DNA of 64,000 bases, taken from Halicephalobus mephisto. Taxonomy: Eukaryota > Nematoda > Chromadorea > Rhabditida > Panagrolaimidae. The first letter of the stretch is position 1, and each line of letters opens with the position of its first letter. The translations under genes were made by a program, and so were the position numbers. Shown here one piece after another: positions 23,161-35,241 of the stretch. Location of the stretch: the NCBI GenBank assembly GCA_009193035.1, contig SWDT01000103.1, forward strand, positions 186,001 through 250,000. Direction: 5' to 3'. The notes below the pieces were generated by a model. That model saw only the letters and a list, made by a program, of their open reading frames with translations, searched no databases and was not told the origin of the DNA.

Positions 23161-23859
23161 TATGGTAATTTTCTAAAAACTACTTTAAATATATTCAAAA
23201 TAAATTAATTTTTTAAAATTTATTTATTTTAAATTTTTCGAAATTAATTGAATTTAATTTTTTTAACATTATATATTTTAAATTTTTAAATTTATTTATT
23301 TTAAATTTTCTGAAATTAATTGAATTTTAATTTTTTAAATTTATTTATTTTAAATTTTTCGATATTAATTGAATTACGTGAGACCTATCCCTGCACGTGG
23401 CAGAAAGTGGACGGTTCCAAGCTGAGACCCGACTTATTGCGTAAGGACAAAGGACAATTTTTGGTTATCTTCGTCCATTGCACTCTCTAATTCGTTTCCT
23501 CCAACTCAATCGTTGATCACCCCACTTTTGTCCGAATAGTAAACCAAACTACAGGCCAGAGGAATGTTTAGAATCCAATTTTCCCGAAAGTTTCTCTTTT
23601 TTGGACCAGTTGAAGTACATTAATTTTTTTCGTACTATTCCAGGTATATAAAATTTTTATTTTTTTAGCATGTTAATTTGAATATATTAATTTTCTAATG
23701 TATAGACCATTTTAGGTACATGAAGCTTATATATACTTGTATATGTGGAGTGATTTCGGTATATCAACTTTTTTTAATTTTTTTACATAGACTAGTTTTC
23801 ATAAAAATTATTATTTTACATATTAACCAGTCTCTATATATCGATTTCTTAATATTTAT

Positions 23860-24065
23860 ATATATAGAGTAATTTTGATATATCAATTTCTTATTTTATA
23901 GAGTAATTTCGATATATCAGTTTTTTAATTTTTATACATAGAGTAATTTCGATATATCAATTTTTTACTTTTTATACATAAAGTAATTTCGATATATCAA
24001 TTTTTTACTTTTTATACATAGAGTAATTTCGATATATCAGTTTTTCAGTTTTACTATTTTATATA
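23860..24065. repeat. 40-bp minisatellite, about five copies
   Basis: Unit GAGTAATTTCGATATATCAA followed by TTTTTTACTTTTTATACATA. Copies start near 23868, 23900, 23940, 23980 and 24021. Confidence 0.85.
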
Positions 24066-24384
24066 AACTAGTTTCTGTATGTCGATTTTTTAATAATTAT
24101 ATAGAATAATTGTTATATCATTTTTTAAGTTTTTTACCCTAACCTGATAAACTAGATTCAAAAATGAATAATTTTGCTGCATTACAGTTTTTTTACTTTT
24201 TATAAACTTTCGAGATTAATTGATAAGACGGATTTTTTTGAACATTGATATTTAAAAAACCGAATTTAACCTCGAAAATGTTTCTTTATTTACACGTTTC
24301 TTTTCTGTCGAGCACCGAGTGCGGTTTTGTGCCTTCTTTCGTAATTTATTTTTCACTTCAAAAGTGCATTTTTTATATAAAAAG

Positions 24385-24391
24385 TTTTCAG
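24385..24391 (+). promoter_or_regulatory. Candidate trans-splice acceptor of the MBOAT gene
   Basis: TTTTCAG ends one base before the ATG at 24393. No upstream coding exon fits, so a spliced leader is the likely partner. Confidence 0.5.
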
Positions 24392-24392
24392 A

Positions 24393-26675
24393 ATGCCGGG
24401 AGTACATACGTTCTATGATGGTTCTAAGCTTTTGGAACCATTGGCGGATATTGCTGGAGTCGAAGTTGATAAAGTTTGTTTTTTATTAAATCGGATTAAA
24501 CATGATGGTACTTTTTAGGTTAATCTTGTTTTTTGTCAGATAATTTCCATCGCAGCTGCTTTTGGATTTTATCGATTCTTTCCTCCAAACAGAACACCGA
24601 GAACTACCAGATTGTCCATTTTATTCATTCTTGGATTAACATTATGTTTTTTCTGCTTCGGAGGGGCTATCAAGCATCTTTTTGGATTGATTCTATCGTG
24701 TTACGGGTTGATGAGATTTGCCCCATCTCAATACGTTCACAAGTAAGTTTTTCATATATCAAGGTCTTTGAAACTTAATTTTCATATATAAACTATATTT
24801 AAAATATGCATTTTATGTGTAAAATCTGTTTAAAATTATTTCTCATATATCAAATTCGTTCAAAATTGATTTTTCATCCCTCAAATTCGTTTTAAATTAT
24901 TTTTCATATATTAATTTCGTTCAAAATTGATTTTTCATGACTCAAATTCGTTTTAAATTATTTCTCATATATTAATTCCGTTCAAAATTTGCTTTTCATA
25001 TATGAAGCCTTTTTAAAATTGGTTTTTCATATATCGAACTTGTTTAAAATCGATCTATTTACAGGCTGGTGTTCCTGTTTTCCATGGGTTATCTGATTTT
25101 TATCCATTGGTATCGATGGTATATCCTTACTGCTTATTACATCGACGTCACTGGACCGATGATGGTTCTCGTTCAGAAAACCACAACTATAGCGTTTTCT
25201 TTACATGATGGAACGGTCAAAAAACCCGAAGAATTGAACGAAATTCAAAAAAGAGAAGCCATAAAGTAAGTTTTATTTTATTTTTTAAAAAAATAAAAAA
25301 TTTCAGAAAACCGCCAGAAGTATTGGAATATTTGGCTTACATGTTCTCGTTTCAAACGGTCTTAACTGGTCCGTTGTTTTTTTACACTGATTTTCAAAAA
25401 TTTGTTTCTGGAGAAAATTTGAAAATCGACGGAAAAGAAATAACAAAACCGTGGAAACCAGCAATTGGAAAATTTTTGTTTTCCGGAATTTGTTTTTTAT
25501 TATTGGTTTTTGTAGCTCCATCAATGCCACCAGAAATAATTTCAGACAATTATTACAAAAATTTAGGAATATTAAAATGGTCAATTATTTGGTTTTTCGT
25601 CATTATGATGCAAAGAGTCCAATATTACTACGCCTGGGTCCTGGCGGACGGCATATGTAACTTAAGTGGTTTCGGATTTAACGGATTCGACGAAAATGGA
25701 AAAGAAAAATGGGATTTAGTTACGAATGTTCATCCATATAAAGTTGAAATGGCCCTATCATTCAAGGAAACCCTGGATTCTTGGAATTGCACAACAATGT
25801 ACTGGTTAAGAAGAGTAGCATACGATCGTGTACCTAAAAATTTAAGAACAATTTCGACATATTTGTTATCTGCAATGTGGCATGGATTTTTTTTTGGTTA
25901 TTATATTACATTTTTGACAGGTGCATTAATAACGGTATCGGCAAGAAGTATTCGAAGATGTTTAAGATGGAGATTTCAAGAAACATATATATCTAGGAAA
26001 TTTTATGATTTTATTACATTTTTAGCAACTAAATTTGCTTTAGCATATGCAACATTTCCATTTGTTACTTTACATTTTAATCCTGGATTTCAAATTTACA
26101 AGTAAGTTTTATTTTTAATTTTTTTAATTTTAAATTTCTTTAAATTTTATTTTAAATTTCAAAATTTCTTTAAATTTTATTTTTAATTTTTAAATTTCTT
26201 TAAATTTTATTCTTAATTTTTAAATTTCTTTAAATTTTATTTTAAATTTTTAAATTTCTTTTAATTTTATTTTAAATTTCAAAATTTCTTTAAATTTTAT
26301 TTTTAATTTTTAAATTTCTTTTAATTTTATTTTGTTTAAATTCTAATTTTTTAAAAATATTTTATTTTTTTTAATTTCTTTAAATTTTATTTTCTTAAAT
26401 TCTAATTTTTTGGTTTTTTTAATTAAACTTAATTTTTTAAATTTAATTTTCTTTTAATTAAAATTCTTTAATCTTTTTAATTAAAATTCTCTTTAAATTA
26501 AAATTTACTTTTTAAATTTTTTAGGGAAACTTATTTCTGTCTTCATATCCTTTGTCTACTGGGTATCTTTGTTTTGCCATTAATACTCCCACCACAGAAG
26601 AAACCAAAACCCGAAGACAAGAAGCTTGTTGATCCAGTTTACAACATGCCCATCAACGGAACTAAGCAAGATTAA
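24393..26675 (+). CDS. MBOAT1/2-type lysophospholipid acyltransferase, 483 aa
   Basis: Exons 24393-24473, 24519-24742, 25065-25265, 25307-26101 and 26525-26675 join in frame (1452 bases). The protein has many hydrophobic spans and the MBOAT landmarks EYLAYMFSFQTVLTGP, FGFNGFDENGKEKWDLV, an Asn in SWNCTTMYW (about residue 329) and the catalytic His in SAMWHGFFFGYY (about residue 361). Length matches the family. The region around residues 280-370 resembles MBOAT1/MBOAT2 more than MBOAT5 or MBOAT7, as I recall those families. Expected role: ER membrane O-acyltransferase that re-acylates lysophospholipids with acyl-CoA. The C-terminal tail is short and basic. Intron 4 (26102-26524) is almost purely A/T. 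The gene converges on the PA2G4 homologue, with 154 bp between the stop codons. Confidence 0.88.
24775..25050. repeat. Intron minisatellite, about 36/72-bp period
   Basis: Alternating units based on TTCGTTCAAAATTGATTTTTC and CAAATTCGTTTTAAATTATT, each joined by CATATATTAA-type blocks. It fills intron 2 of the MBOAT gene. Confidence 0.7.
26102..26520. repeat. AT-only simple repeat in MBOAT intron 4
   Basis: Irregular units of TTAAATTTCTTTAAATTTTA followed by TTTTTAAT, with a period near 30 bp. Confidence 0.7.
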
Positions 26676-26829
26676 AAAACTACACAATATTGTTTAATTT
26701 TCTGTGTCCGATTTTGCAGACTAATGGATATAAATTTGTTGAAGCTTACTGACATTAGTGAGGCATTTTTATAACCTTAACAAACAGAAAGCCGGACCGT
26801 TTTAAAAAGAAATTCACAACGCAACAATA

Positions 26830-28056
26830 TTACTTCTGAGGCTCTGGTTCTTTCTTTTCGGCCTCAGATTCTTTTTTGGCTTTCTTCAATTTCAACGGTT
26901 CTTTCAACAAGTTGATGAGTTCCTGATCTTGAATACTCAATTCAGGATCATAGACAGAGTCATCGAATGGAAGTCCTGCAACTTTCAGGATTCCAACAGC
27001 CGTCAGTAGAACAGTGTACTTGAATTGAGCAACAAATTCACCTTCACGTTCGACGAGGATTCCATAAGGTTGCACCAGACCATGACGTTCACATTCAACA
27101 ACTCCAAGTTTCGTTTGGACTTCGTTTTCAAAACTGCGAAGGGAGAAAGGCATGTTATTGTATTGTTTGACGGCTTCAGAGAAAAATTGGCGAGCGTGCT
27201 TCATCTTGAGTTGGTAGATAATGTCATTCTTTCGGTAAACAGTTGTACGCATATCACTAGTCTTGGCCTTACCATCACCGGTAGAAAGGAAAACATCAAT
27301 GATGTACGCTTCATTCACAGCAAATTGTTTTTTCTCGTGTTTGGCAGCTTGTTCTTCAGTGGGGTTCTGGACAATTTCTTTAGACCCGTTGTGATCAAAA
27401 CGTCCAATTTGGTGAGACAACATGCTCTCGATGGGAGTAAGTTTGAACTGTTCGGCGACCTTGGAAATGACTTTGGTGACATCGGTAGTAAACAACTTCT
27501 TGGAAGGCTGAAGAGTACGAATAGCGGCTTCAATAGCGTGATGAGTAGCAACAACAACGTTTGCCGTTTTTCCCTTGACTTTCTCCTCTTTGCTAGCTCC
27601 AACAACCAAGGTATGAGCGGCCGTGGCCATGTAACCGTCAATATGAGCACCGAGATCAATCTTGACAACATCACCGTTATGGAGGACCTTGACATCCGGA
27701 TCACTCTTCAAAGGGGAATAGTGACAAACGATGTTGTTCACAGAGATGCAAGTTGGCATCGCGACACCCTTCTCGAGATCCTTCTCCTTCTTGAATGTCT
27801 TTGCAGTCAATTCACGGATACGATTGTCTCCAAAAGCGCACAATTCAAGGACGTTAGCTCCATCGACAGCTTTCGCAACGATTTCCTGGAAGTTTATATA
27901 TCAAACAGTTAGAAAACAATGGAAAGGATGAATTTATTTAAAAAACCTTACCTTGAGGATGTCGTTAGTAATCTGTCCGGCAGTGACGTACTTGTTGATG
28001 ACGTTGTCAGTCAACGCCTCCGGAGCATCTCCTTCAACATGCTTATCTTCAGGCAT
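26830..28056 (-). CDS. PA2G4/EBP1-like protein (inactive methionine aminopeptidase fold), 386 aa
   Basis: Two exons: 27952-28056 (35 codons, MPEDKHVEGD... start) and 26830-27885, joined in frame with a 66-bp intron. The long exon shows the pita-bread aminopeptidase fold: GVAMPTCISVNNIVCHYSPL, DVVKIDLGAHIDGYMATAAH and a C-terminal Lys/Glu-rich tail. One metal-ligand Asp of true MetAP2 is replaced (MATAAH where IIDCAF is usual), as expected of PA2G4, which binds ribosome and RNA rather than cleaving Met. Human PA2G4 is 394 aa, so the length agrees. Expected site: cytoplasm and nucleolus, in growth control and ribosome biogenesis or translation. On the minus strand a CTTTCAG acceptor (28082-28076) lies 20 bases before the ATG, a likely trans-splice site. 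The gene is convergent with the MBOAT gene. Confidence 0.9.
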
Positions 28057-29032
28057 ATTGGAACGTGGCCAAAAACTGAAAGACTCAATCAGATTGAAAA
28101 AGAAAAAATCAGATCGAAAACCCGTTGAAAAATGAATTAAACCAAAAAAGATTGCTTTAAACTTGCATCTTTGTAGTTAAATAAGAAAATGGAAAAAATA
28201 AAAAACAAATAAGGAAAAATAAGTGGTGAAAAGGACTACATCCTACACGAAAAAGAAGAAAAACTCATGGATTTCAAGAGAACCCGCTCGCAATCAAGGG
28301 AAATGGAAGTCAGCAGAAAAGCGCGGCGAAACCAGTCGCACGAAACTTACATTGGAAGTCACTATTTTCGAGGTACTTTCCTAAAGCATCTTCTACCTAA
28401 TTTTGCATCTTACTGAGTTTATATCCAGAATCTGAGGTCAATTTTTGTTAAACTTTCTTCTAAATCAAGAAAATTAGGTGATAATATAAAATTCCATATA
28501 TCAAAAGTCACTATTTTCGAGGTATTTTTCTAAAGCATCTTCTACCTAATTTTGCATCTTACTGAGTTTATATCCAGAATCTAGAGTTACTTTCTGTTAA
28601 ACCCTCTTCTAAATGAAGAAAATTAGGTGATAATATAAAATTCCATATATGAGGGACTTAAAAAACAAGGATAACTTTGCCTCTTGATATTTCAGAACTC
28701 AACTTTATCATAATTTCGTTTTTACTTCAATTTTACTACTTTTAATAGCTTTTTTCTAATTAGGTACATTTTCCCAAATTGTTTCTGTATAAATGGTTTT
28801 CAAAAAAATATTTAAAAACATGGAAAAGTGGAATCTTTCATTTTTGAATTTTTCGAGTTATATTTTTTAGAAGATGATTTATTAAAATTAGATTACAGAT
28901 TCTGAATATACCCTTGAAAAGGGTTAGATTTGATATATGGATCATTTGGAGAAAGAATTTAAGGAAATTTTTGGGAATTTAACATCTTTGAAAATCTAAC
29001 TTTAGGAATTTCAGTTATGCGTAATTTCGAAA
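28057..29032. other. Intergenic region between PA2G4-like and pseudouridine synthase genes
   Basis: Divergent promoter region. It contains a 149-bp tandem duplication (28356-28653) and an acceptor-like AATTTCAG ending near 29013. No further gene seen. Confidence 0.6.
28356..28653. repeat. 149-bp tandem duplication, two copies
   Basis: AAGTCACTATTTTCGAGGTA starts at 28356 and again at 28505. Both copies continue through TAATTTTGCATCTTACTGAG and GAAAATTAGGTGATAATATA. The copies differ at only a few positions. Confidence 0.85.
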
Positions 29033-30439
29033 ATGAACATTCAAACGGGTCTTGGAGTGTTCCGACGGTACATGATGTGGCTTCGTTACGACGGCTCCAG
29101 ATTCCCTGAGATGGCGACAGGACCGAACGGCTTCGGGGTTGTGGACACCTTCCACCGGTGTCTCGAGCGTTGTCTCCCTGAGGCGTCCGCGAGTGACATA
29201 AGAATTGCACCTTCTAGTAGGTTTGGTTTTTGGTTTGTTAAAATTATTTAAAAAGTGTTTTCAGAACAGACGCCGGAGTCCATGCCTTCAGATGCCCGAT
29301 TATTGCTCATGTTCCTGTTGGAAAAGACGGAGGACTGGACGACACGGCAGAGAAGAAAACCCAATGGATGTCCCGGATGAATTCGTTGTTGAATGCAGTC
29401 GAACCTGGCGGGATTGAGTTGCTGGATTTCCATTCTGTTCATCCGGGATTCTGTCCTCGTCGTCACGTAGCTTACAGAAGATACGTCTACAGAATAATCA
29501 CGCCGAAGTCAGAGGAAGTTTATCTCCGAAAACCCGGCCCAGAAATCATCCACGACCGACGTTACGCCTGGTTGCTCTCGCCGAATTTCGATCCAGAAAA
29601 AGCTATGAGAGCTTGTCGAATTTTTCCCGGAGTCCACAACATGGCTTCTTTCTTCAAGTTCCGATTCAGAGATGCCCTATCCAATCCATATCCCAAAACA
29701 ATGCGCTTCATCCACCACGTCTCGATATCCCCCGGTGAAGGATATACATTAACAAGTCCAGATCACGATTACCACAACATTACCGTAATCTCAAGGTCTT
29801 TCGTCCGCGAACAGGTAAAAATAAATGTTTTTTTAAATAAAAATTAAAGTTTTTAAAGAAAATCAAATTTTTCTATAAAAATTGAAAATTTTATAATTTT
29901 TTTTATAAAAATTTAAAGTTTTATAAATTGTTCTACAAAAGTTAAATTTTTTCCTACGAAAATTAAAAATTTTAGTTTTTACATAAAAATTAAGAATTTT
30001 TTGTAAAATTTTAATTTCACTATAAAAGTTGAGAATTTTCTTTCAAAATTTTATAATTTTTCTATAAAAATTTAATTTTTATGAAAATTAATTTTTTAAA
30101 AATGAAAAATTCTTTCATTAATATTTAATTTTTTTACAAAAATTCAACTTTTTAATAAAAGTTGCTTTTATAAATTAAGTTTTTTGCATAAATCAAAAGT
30201 TTCAGATCCGTCGGATGATAGCCGTGATTACTGCTCATGCTCGTGGTAGATTAAGTGAGAGAGATATCCGGTGGTTGCTGGATAATCCAGATCCAAACAA
30301 CTTTTTCGCTTTTCGTGGTCTAAGAGCAGCACCTCCCAACGGACTTTTCCTAGCAGATGTTGTTTACGATCCAAAAAGTTTCACAAATCCAAAACATCAA
30401 TATCAACATCCATGGGATTTTCAAGATGATGTAGAATAA
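29033..30439 (+). CDS. TruA-family tRNA pseudouridine synthase (PUSL1-like), 323 aa
   Basis: Exons 29033-29220, 29265-29814 and 30206-30439 join in frame (972 bases); intron 1 is only 44 bp. The protein opens with a core beta strand (FRRYMMWLRYDGSRFPE) and carries the TruA catalytic motif SSRTDAGVHA, split exactly by intron 1, with the nucleophilic Asp at residue 65. Further TruA features are YRRYVYRII, FKFRFRD and a C-terminal RRMI stretch before the last helix. TruA enzymes convert uridine to pseudouridine in tRNA. The spacing and the MATGPNGFGVVDTF insertion resemble PUSL1 more than PUS1 or PUS3. An out-of-frame ATG at 29017 precedes the chosen start. The 3' region (30440-30520) is short and the next gene follows within 480 bp. 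Confidence 0.85.
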
Positions 30440-30918
30440 TTAGGTCGATTGATTTTTTGTTGTTCTTTATTGTTGTCTCGGGAAAATAAACTCCTTTTAA
30501 CCTCTAATTGTCCCTCAGAAAAGATAAAGCAACTTTGAAAGTTTCTGTGCATCCGGCTCAATTGTCGAGCAATCCCATCGGGTAACGAACGGAACACACT
30601 CGGTTGTCCGCGAACATGCCTCAGCTGGAGCGTGCGTCCCCCAAAGCAGGTCCTACCGCGAGTTCCGATATAACAGAGCGCGCTTTACTGTGGCCTTTTC
30701 GTTCTTGATGGATATTCTGCCGCAATCGGGAAAACAAATAAGTCGTTATCTAATTTTTAATTTTTAGGGTATTTTCTAGCTAGCAATTTTGTATTGTTTC
30801 TATACTCTCCTTTTTTAAAGTACCTGCTTGTAATTCAATTTTGTAAGGTAAGTACATTTTCAAAGATGTTTTTAATTTTTGTTTTAGCTGAATAGAAGCC
30901 GTTTTCTAATTCACTAAT
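30440..30918. other. Upstream region of the hnRNP gene
   Basis: 30540-30700 is distinctly GC-richer than its surroundings (runs such as GCGTGCGTCCCCC), consistent with a housekeeping promoter. 30760-30918 reverts to AT-rich and probably holds the 5' leader. Confidence 0.5.
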
Positions 30919-31933
30919 ATGAGCATGCAAGAAACTCAAAATCAAGAAAATAACACCACCGCCAATGGCAACGCCACCAATGGAGACACCACAACCACAC
31001 CGACCGCCATCAAGGAGAACAACAACAAAGGGAACGAAGATCGCAAGATATTCGTTGGTGGGATTGCTTACGATGTCACTAACGATGACTTGATTGCACA
31101 TTTCCAACCCTTTGGAGAAGTCTCCAATGCCCAAGTCAAATTCGATCGTAACACTGGGCGATCCCGTGGATTCGCTTTTGTGGAGTTCGGAACTCCTGAG
31201 GCTTGTAAACTTGCATTGGGTCAACGCGAACAGACCATCAAGGGAAAACAAGTCGAAGTGAAGCCCGCCAAGTCCCGTGAGAACAAAAAAGTGTTCGTTG
31301 GTGGACTTCCTGCTGACTTCCCTGGTACTTTTTTTACTACTTTTACTCATGTAATGTCGTTGTTCAGAAGAGGATCTCCGCCGTCATTTTGAGCAGTACG
31401 GCAAAGTAGAAGATATTGAGTGGCCATATGATAAGGTTACTCGTACCCGTCGAAACTTCGCTTTCATCGTTTTCGAAGAAGACGAAGGTGCCGATCAGGC
31501 CGCCGCCACTCCTCGTCAAACCTTCGGCTCTCGTGAGTGTGACGTCAAGAAGGCCGTCCCCCAGAGCAAGAGATTCAACGCCATGCCCCGTGGAATGGCT
31601 GCCATGAGAGGAGGATATACGAATGGCATGCGTGGGGGAGCCATGGTCCAGAATCCTGCCCAATGGTTCGGTGGCAATTGGGGTCAAATGGGTGGAATGC
31701 CTTATCCTAGCAGTCCTGCCTGGGGAGACTGGTACAACAACGCCAGTTTCTACGCTCAAGGCAACGCTGGACCTACTACCTACTGTGAGTCTTACTTTCC
31801 ATATATCGATTTGGAACTTTGGATTTCAGCTAATGGTTATGATTACTCCCAAGGTCAACCCGGAAATCGTCCTCAACCAGCTCCCATGGCTGGTGGTCAA
31901 GCTGGGAACGCCCGTTACTCCCAGCAGTACTAA
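30919..31933 (+). CDS. hnRNP A/B/D (Squid-type) protein with two RRMs, 308 aa
   Basis: Exons 30919-31324, 31368-31784 and 31830-31933 join in frame (927 bases). An Asn/Thr-rich N-terminus is followed by RRM1 (RNP2 KIFVGG, RNP1 RGFAFVEF, about residues 43-120) and RRM2 (RNP2 KVFVGG, RNP1 RNFAFIVF, about residues 127-205). The tail is Gly/Met/Gln/Tyr-rich (GGNWGQMGGMPYP, ending YSQQY). This is the layout of hnRNP A/B/D and Drosophila Squid; the C. elegans counterpart is likely sqd-1, but I have not verified the orthologue. Expected role: nuclear-cytoplasmic RNA-binding protein in mRNA localisation, splicing or translation. Codon use is strongly biased, as in highly expressed nematode genes. Both introns are 43-45 bp. 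Confidence 0.87.
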
Positions 31934-34900
31934 GCGATGCTCATTTTTGAATTCGATACCGCGGCCTTCCCTTTTTAAATTTCTCTCAACTCAACTTGGT
32001 TTTTTCATCCCTAACTTTTTCAGTCCATACTTATTGGTCTGCTAATATTTGAATCCATCGGTGTCTGTGTGCAGAAATGCGGCCAAAAGAAGCGGGTGCA
32101 ACTAATTTAACTGTACACAAGTGACAAATGTTGTTCAAAAATTGGACACTGCCCATACAAAGAATCTTGTTCTATCGAACTCATAATCTCTACTCTTACC
32201 CCTTTAGGGTATCTTCAGGTGCACCTCGAATTAGTTTTCCTTCTAATTTTGCATCTAAAAATTCATATATAATCAGCTGAGAAAGTTGTTATGTGGTTTA
32301 GGACAGTGTTATTTGTTCTGGATCATGTTGTTGAGTTGACGATTGTTACGTCTTTTTCGAGTTCCCTCGCAATATATGTTCAAGCCGCTGTTGTTATCGA
32401 ATAAAATGACTTGCAAAATCCGTGTCAGAGGTTGGGAAAACATCGTAATTTTCTGCTCACTTGAAAGTAAATAACTCAATTGATACAAATGTCAAATAGT
32501 ACGTAATGATTCATTTGTGTATCAATGGGACTTCAAAATTACTTTATAATTGCATGCGAAGAGACGAAATTTAATGCATTGCACTGATCAATTGGTCAGA
32601 AGGAAGATTTTCTATTCGCATAGGACTATTTGTGCTCTGGAAATGATCTGTTCCAACAAAGTTGTAATAGTCTTGATGGGTTTTGGTTTTATTACTGATC
32701 TTATGGAAGAATCGAAATACTTTTCTGAGAGAAAGCTTGATGAACTAAATGCTGTGTTGTAAACAACATGTTTAAGAGCTGCTTAGATAGAAATCTAGTC
32801 AAGATTTAGAATAAATAAAGTTAGTAATAATGGCTCGAAAAACTTTTATCATTTACAAAGAAAGATCCACGACATTGGCTTACTTTCTAACAGAACGCTG
32901 CTGAAATCTATGTTAATGCAAACTCAAAGAGGTGATTTCGTCGGAATAATATTATTTCAATCGGCCGTGAATGGACTTCAAAGGACCTCTGACGCTTATT
33001 CTTCATGACTTATTGTTAATCTAGTCTTGAGAGCATAACCTGACACATCTGCTTTGATAAGAAAGTGCCTGAAGGAAAAACCAATATAACCATTATTCAC
33101 TCCAAGTTCCTTTAAAAATCCAACTGAAGTAGTGATTAGTTGTCCATATTTAACATAATTATCGCAATCTTTATCAAGACCTAACATGTAGATAATAATT
33201 TTGAACATATAATTTGTTATTCGCTTGAATAAATGAAATGAAAAATGAAATTTACAGATTGTTCTTGACTTTTTGAGACCACATCAAGCTATCACAAAAA
33301 TATTCATCCCACAACAAGTAATAACGATTCGTTGTTAAGCAATTAATGCTTCTAGAAAAGGAATAACTTTGTTTTGGTATTTGGAAGAACTTACGAATGC
33401 CATAGGCAACCAGAAATAATCAGTATATTGTTTAATCTAGTAATTGCTACTTTCATTTTGTAAAGCAGTTGAGTGAATGATTACATAGAGATGATGAAAT
33501 AATTCCTCTGTAGTCAGTAAAAAATACACTCTTTTCACTTCATATGATAGCAACTCTCTGTTCGGTTGTTGGAAATCATTCTACTCTCTGAACAGTAAGA
33601 CTATAATGCGACATCCCTCTTAATCTTGTAGGTTTTTCTCAACATATCAATTTAAATAACGAATGGTTGCAGCTTTGGAATGTTATTGAGATTCAGAAGA
33701 GATTTAATGTAGGAAAGTATGAGGAATATCTCCCTGCTGTTAGAAAAACAAGGTTTTAGATCTTTGACTTCCAACTACTTAATATTGTTAATGATTTCTA
33801 CAACTGTCTTGTCTTTTTTATAATGAGGCACATCATATACTAACCGTTTGATATTGAAAATCTTCTCTTTATTATTCTTTAAATCGAAAACAAATTACTA
33901 AAATTAATTATTTACAAAAATCTGAATCATGTTTGAAATTGAGGTTAATAGCAGAAAACAATGCAAAAATCTCGTTGTAGTTCTGCAGTTAGTCATCATC
34001 TTCATACAAAAACTTCTGCTTCTATTCTTCGGCTCTCTTGTTAATATGAGGTCGAACATTGTCGGTCTTCTCATTGAAGGCACTTTCATCATGTTCAAGA
34101 TATTCCCTATAATAAAAAATATAAGTAATTCAATCCACTAATAAAATATAAAATACTTATTCTATTGATTTCGAAGCAGATATCCTTCTTTATTACAATA
34201 GGTTTGGAATCAAAAAGCTAAATTGGAATGTAACGTGAAATCGATCTTATCGGACGAATTTAGATCTTTCAGATTAGTAATCTCGATTATTCTTGTTCGT
34301 TATTCGGGAAAAACAAGATGATTACTCCATAGTTCAGTAACAATTTCGTGTGTTAATCAAAATAGTATTTTCGAAATTTATTTGCCTTTAAAAATGAATA
34401 AAAAGTATTTTACTCTTGTCATTCGAATACTCCTGTTGAAAACTGCATAAAATTCCACATTGATTCCTACAATAATAAATTCATGTTCACTGGATTAATC
34501 TATTTTAATGCGATTAAACATTTTCTACAACTACAAAGCTATTTATATCAAAGAATTCAGTAATAATTCAAATATTCCTGAGCTAAAACAAGTATTACAA
34601 ATACAACATTGATGTTTAACGAATGACATCATTATGTCTGGTTATTCTGTTTTTAATTTCTCTCTCTTTCGTTTGAAACACGCTAAATCTTTCATATAAT
34701 CAAACACCATTCAATAAAACAAATGACTTCAATACACTCGAACTTTACCGAGATTGGATAATTTGACTATAATTGTTATTCAATTTAACTATACCAATGA
34801 GGAACTGAATAATCTCCTCACTGTTTCATTATCAATCAACAAAGTATCCTTTTTTCAATCTACATCAACATTCTTCCTAATGATAACGTCAACTGTTTTG

Positions 34901-35241
34901 AAAGCCAATAAACTATTACATTGTCTTATATAATGTTTTTCCACGGCTCTGGTTATTCTAAAAGTCATTTTTAGGATTACATTCGGGTAACATCAAAAGG
35001 AAATAGTCAATGACACATTCTTCAAAAGAACTGTTAAATTTATTGTGATTTGGAGAGGATTAGCATATTTTCATTGTTTCGATTGATTGAGAGCGTACTA
35101 ATGAAGTTAAACTCCTCATTTGTTATACAATTCAAACGTACTCAATTTTATCAGTGGATGTTAAATTTACATGATACTTACATAAGTTAAATCTATTCAT
35201 AAATCAGAAATAAACTCTTGGTACTTTATTAGTTCTTAGAA
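31934..35241. other. Long region without a recognised gene
   Basis: 31934-32420 is the probable 3' UTR of the hnRNP gene, with AATAAA at 32400. From about 32430 to 35220 the DNA changes character: the long A and T runs typical of the rest of the window largely vanish and short frames with mixed amino acids alternate on both strands, all broken by stops. No family was identified. See findings. Confidence 0.55.
32400..32405 (+). terminator. Polyadenylation signal AATAAA of the hnRNP gene
   Basis: Good AATAAA in ATCGAATAAAATGAC, about 470 bases after the stop codon. It implies a long 3' UTR. Confidence 0.5.

Larger units (their letters stand above)
22081..24392. other. Intergenic region upstream of the MBOAT gene
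   Basis: 22440-23160 is a tandem array of family C repeats and 23860-24065 a 40-bp minisatellite. 23370-23560 is less AT-rich and has a 45-codon open stretch (see findings). The MBOAT gene's TTTTCAG acceptor lies at 24385-24391. Confidence 0.6.

Noticed and set aside
27025..27912. 295-codon plus-strand open frame
   Set aside because: Antisense shadow of the PA2G4-like gene, whose minus-strand frame has clear family motifs.
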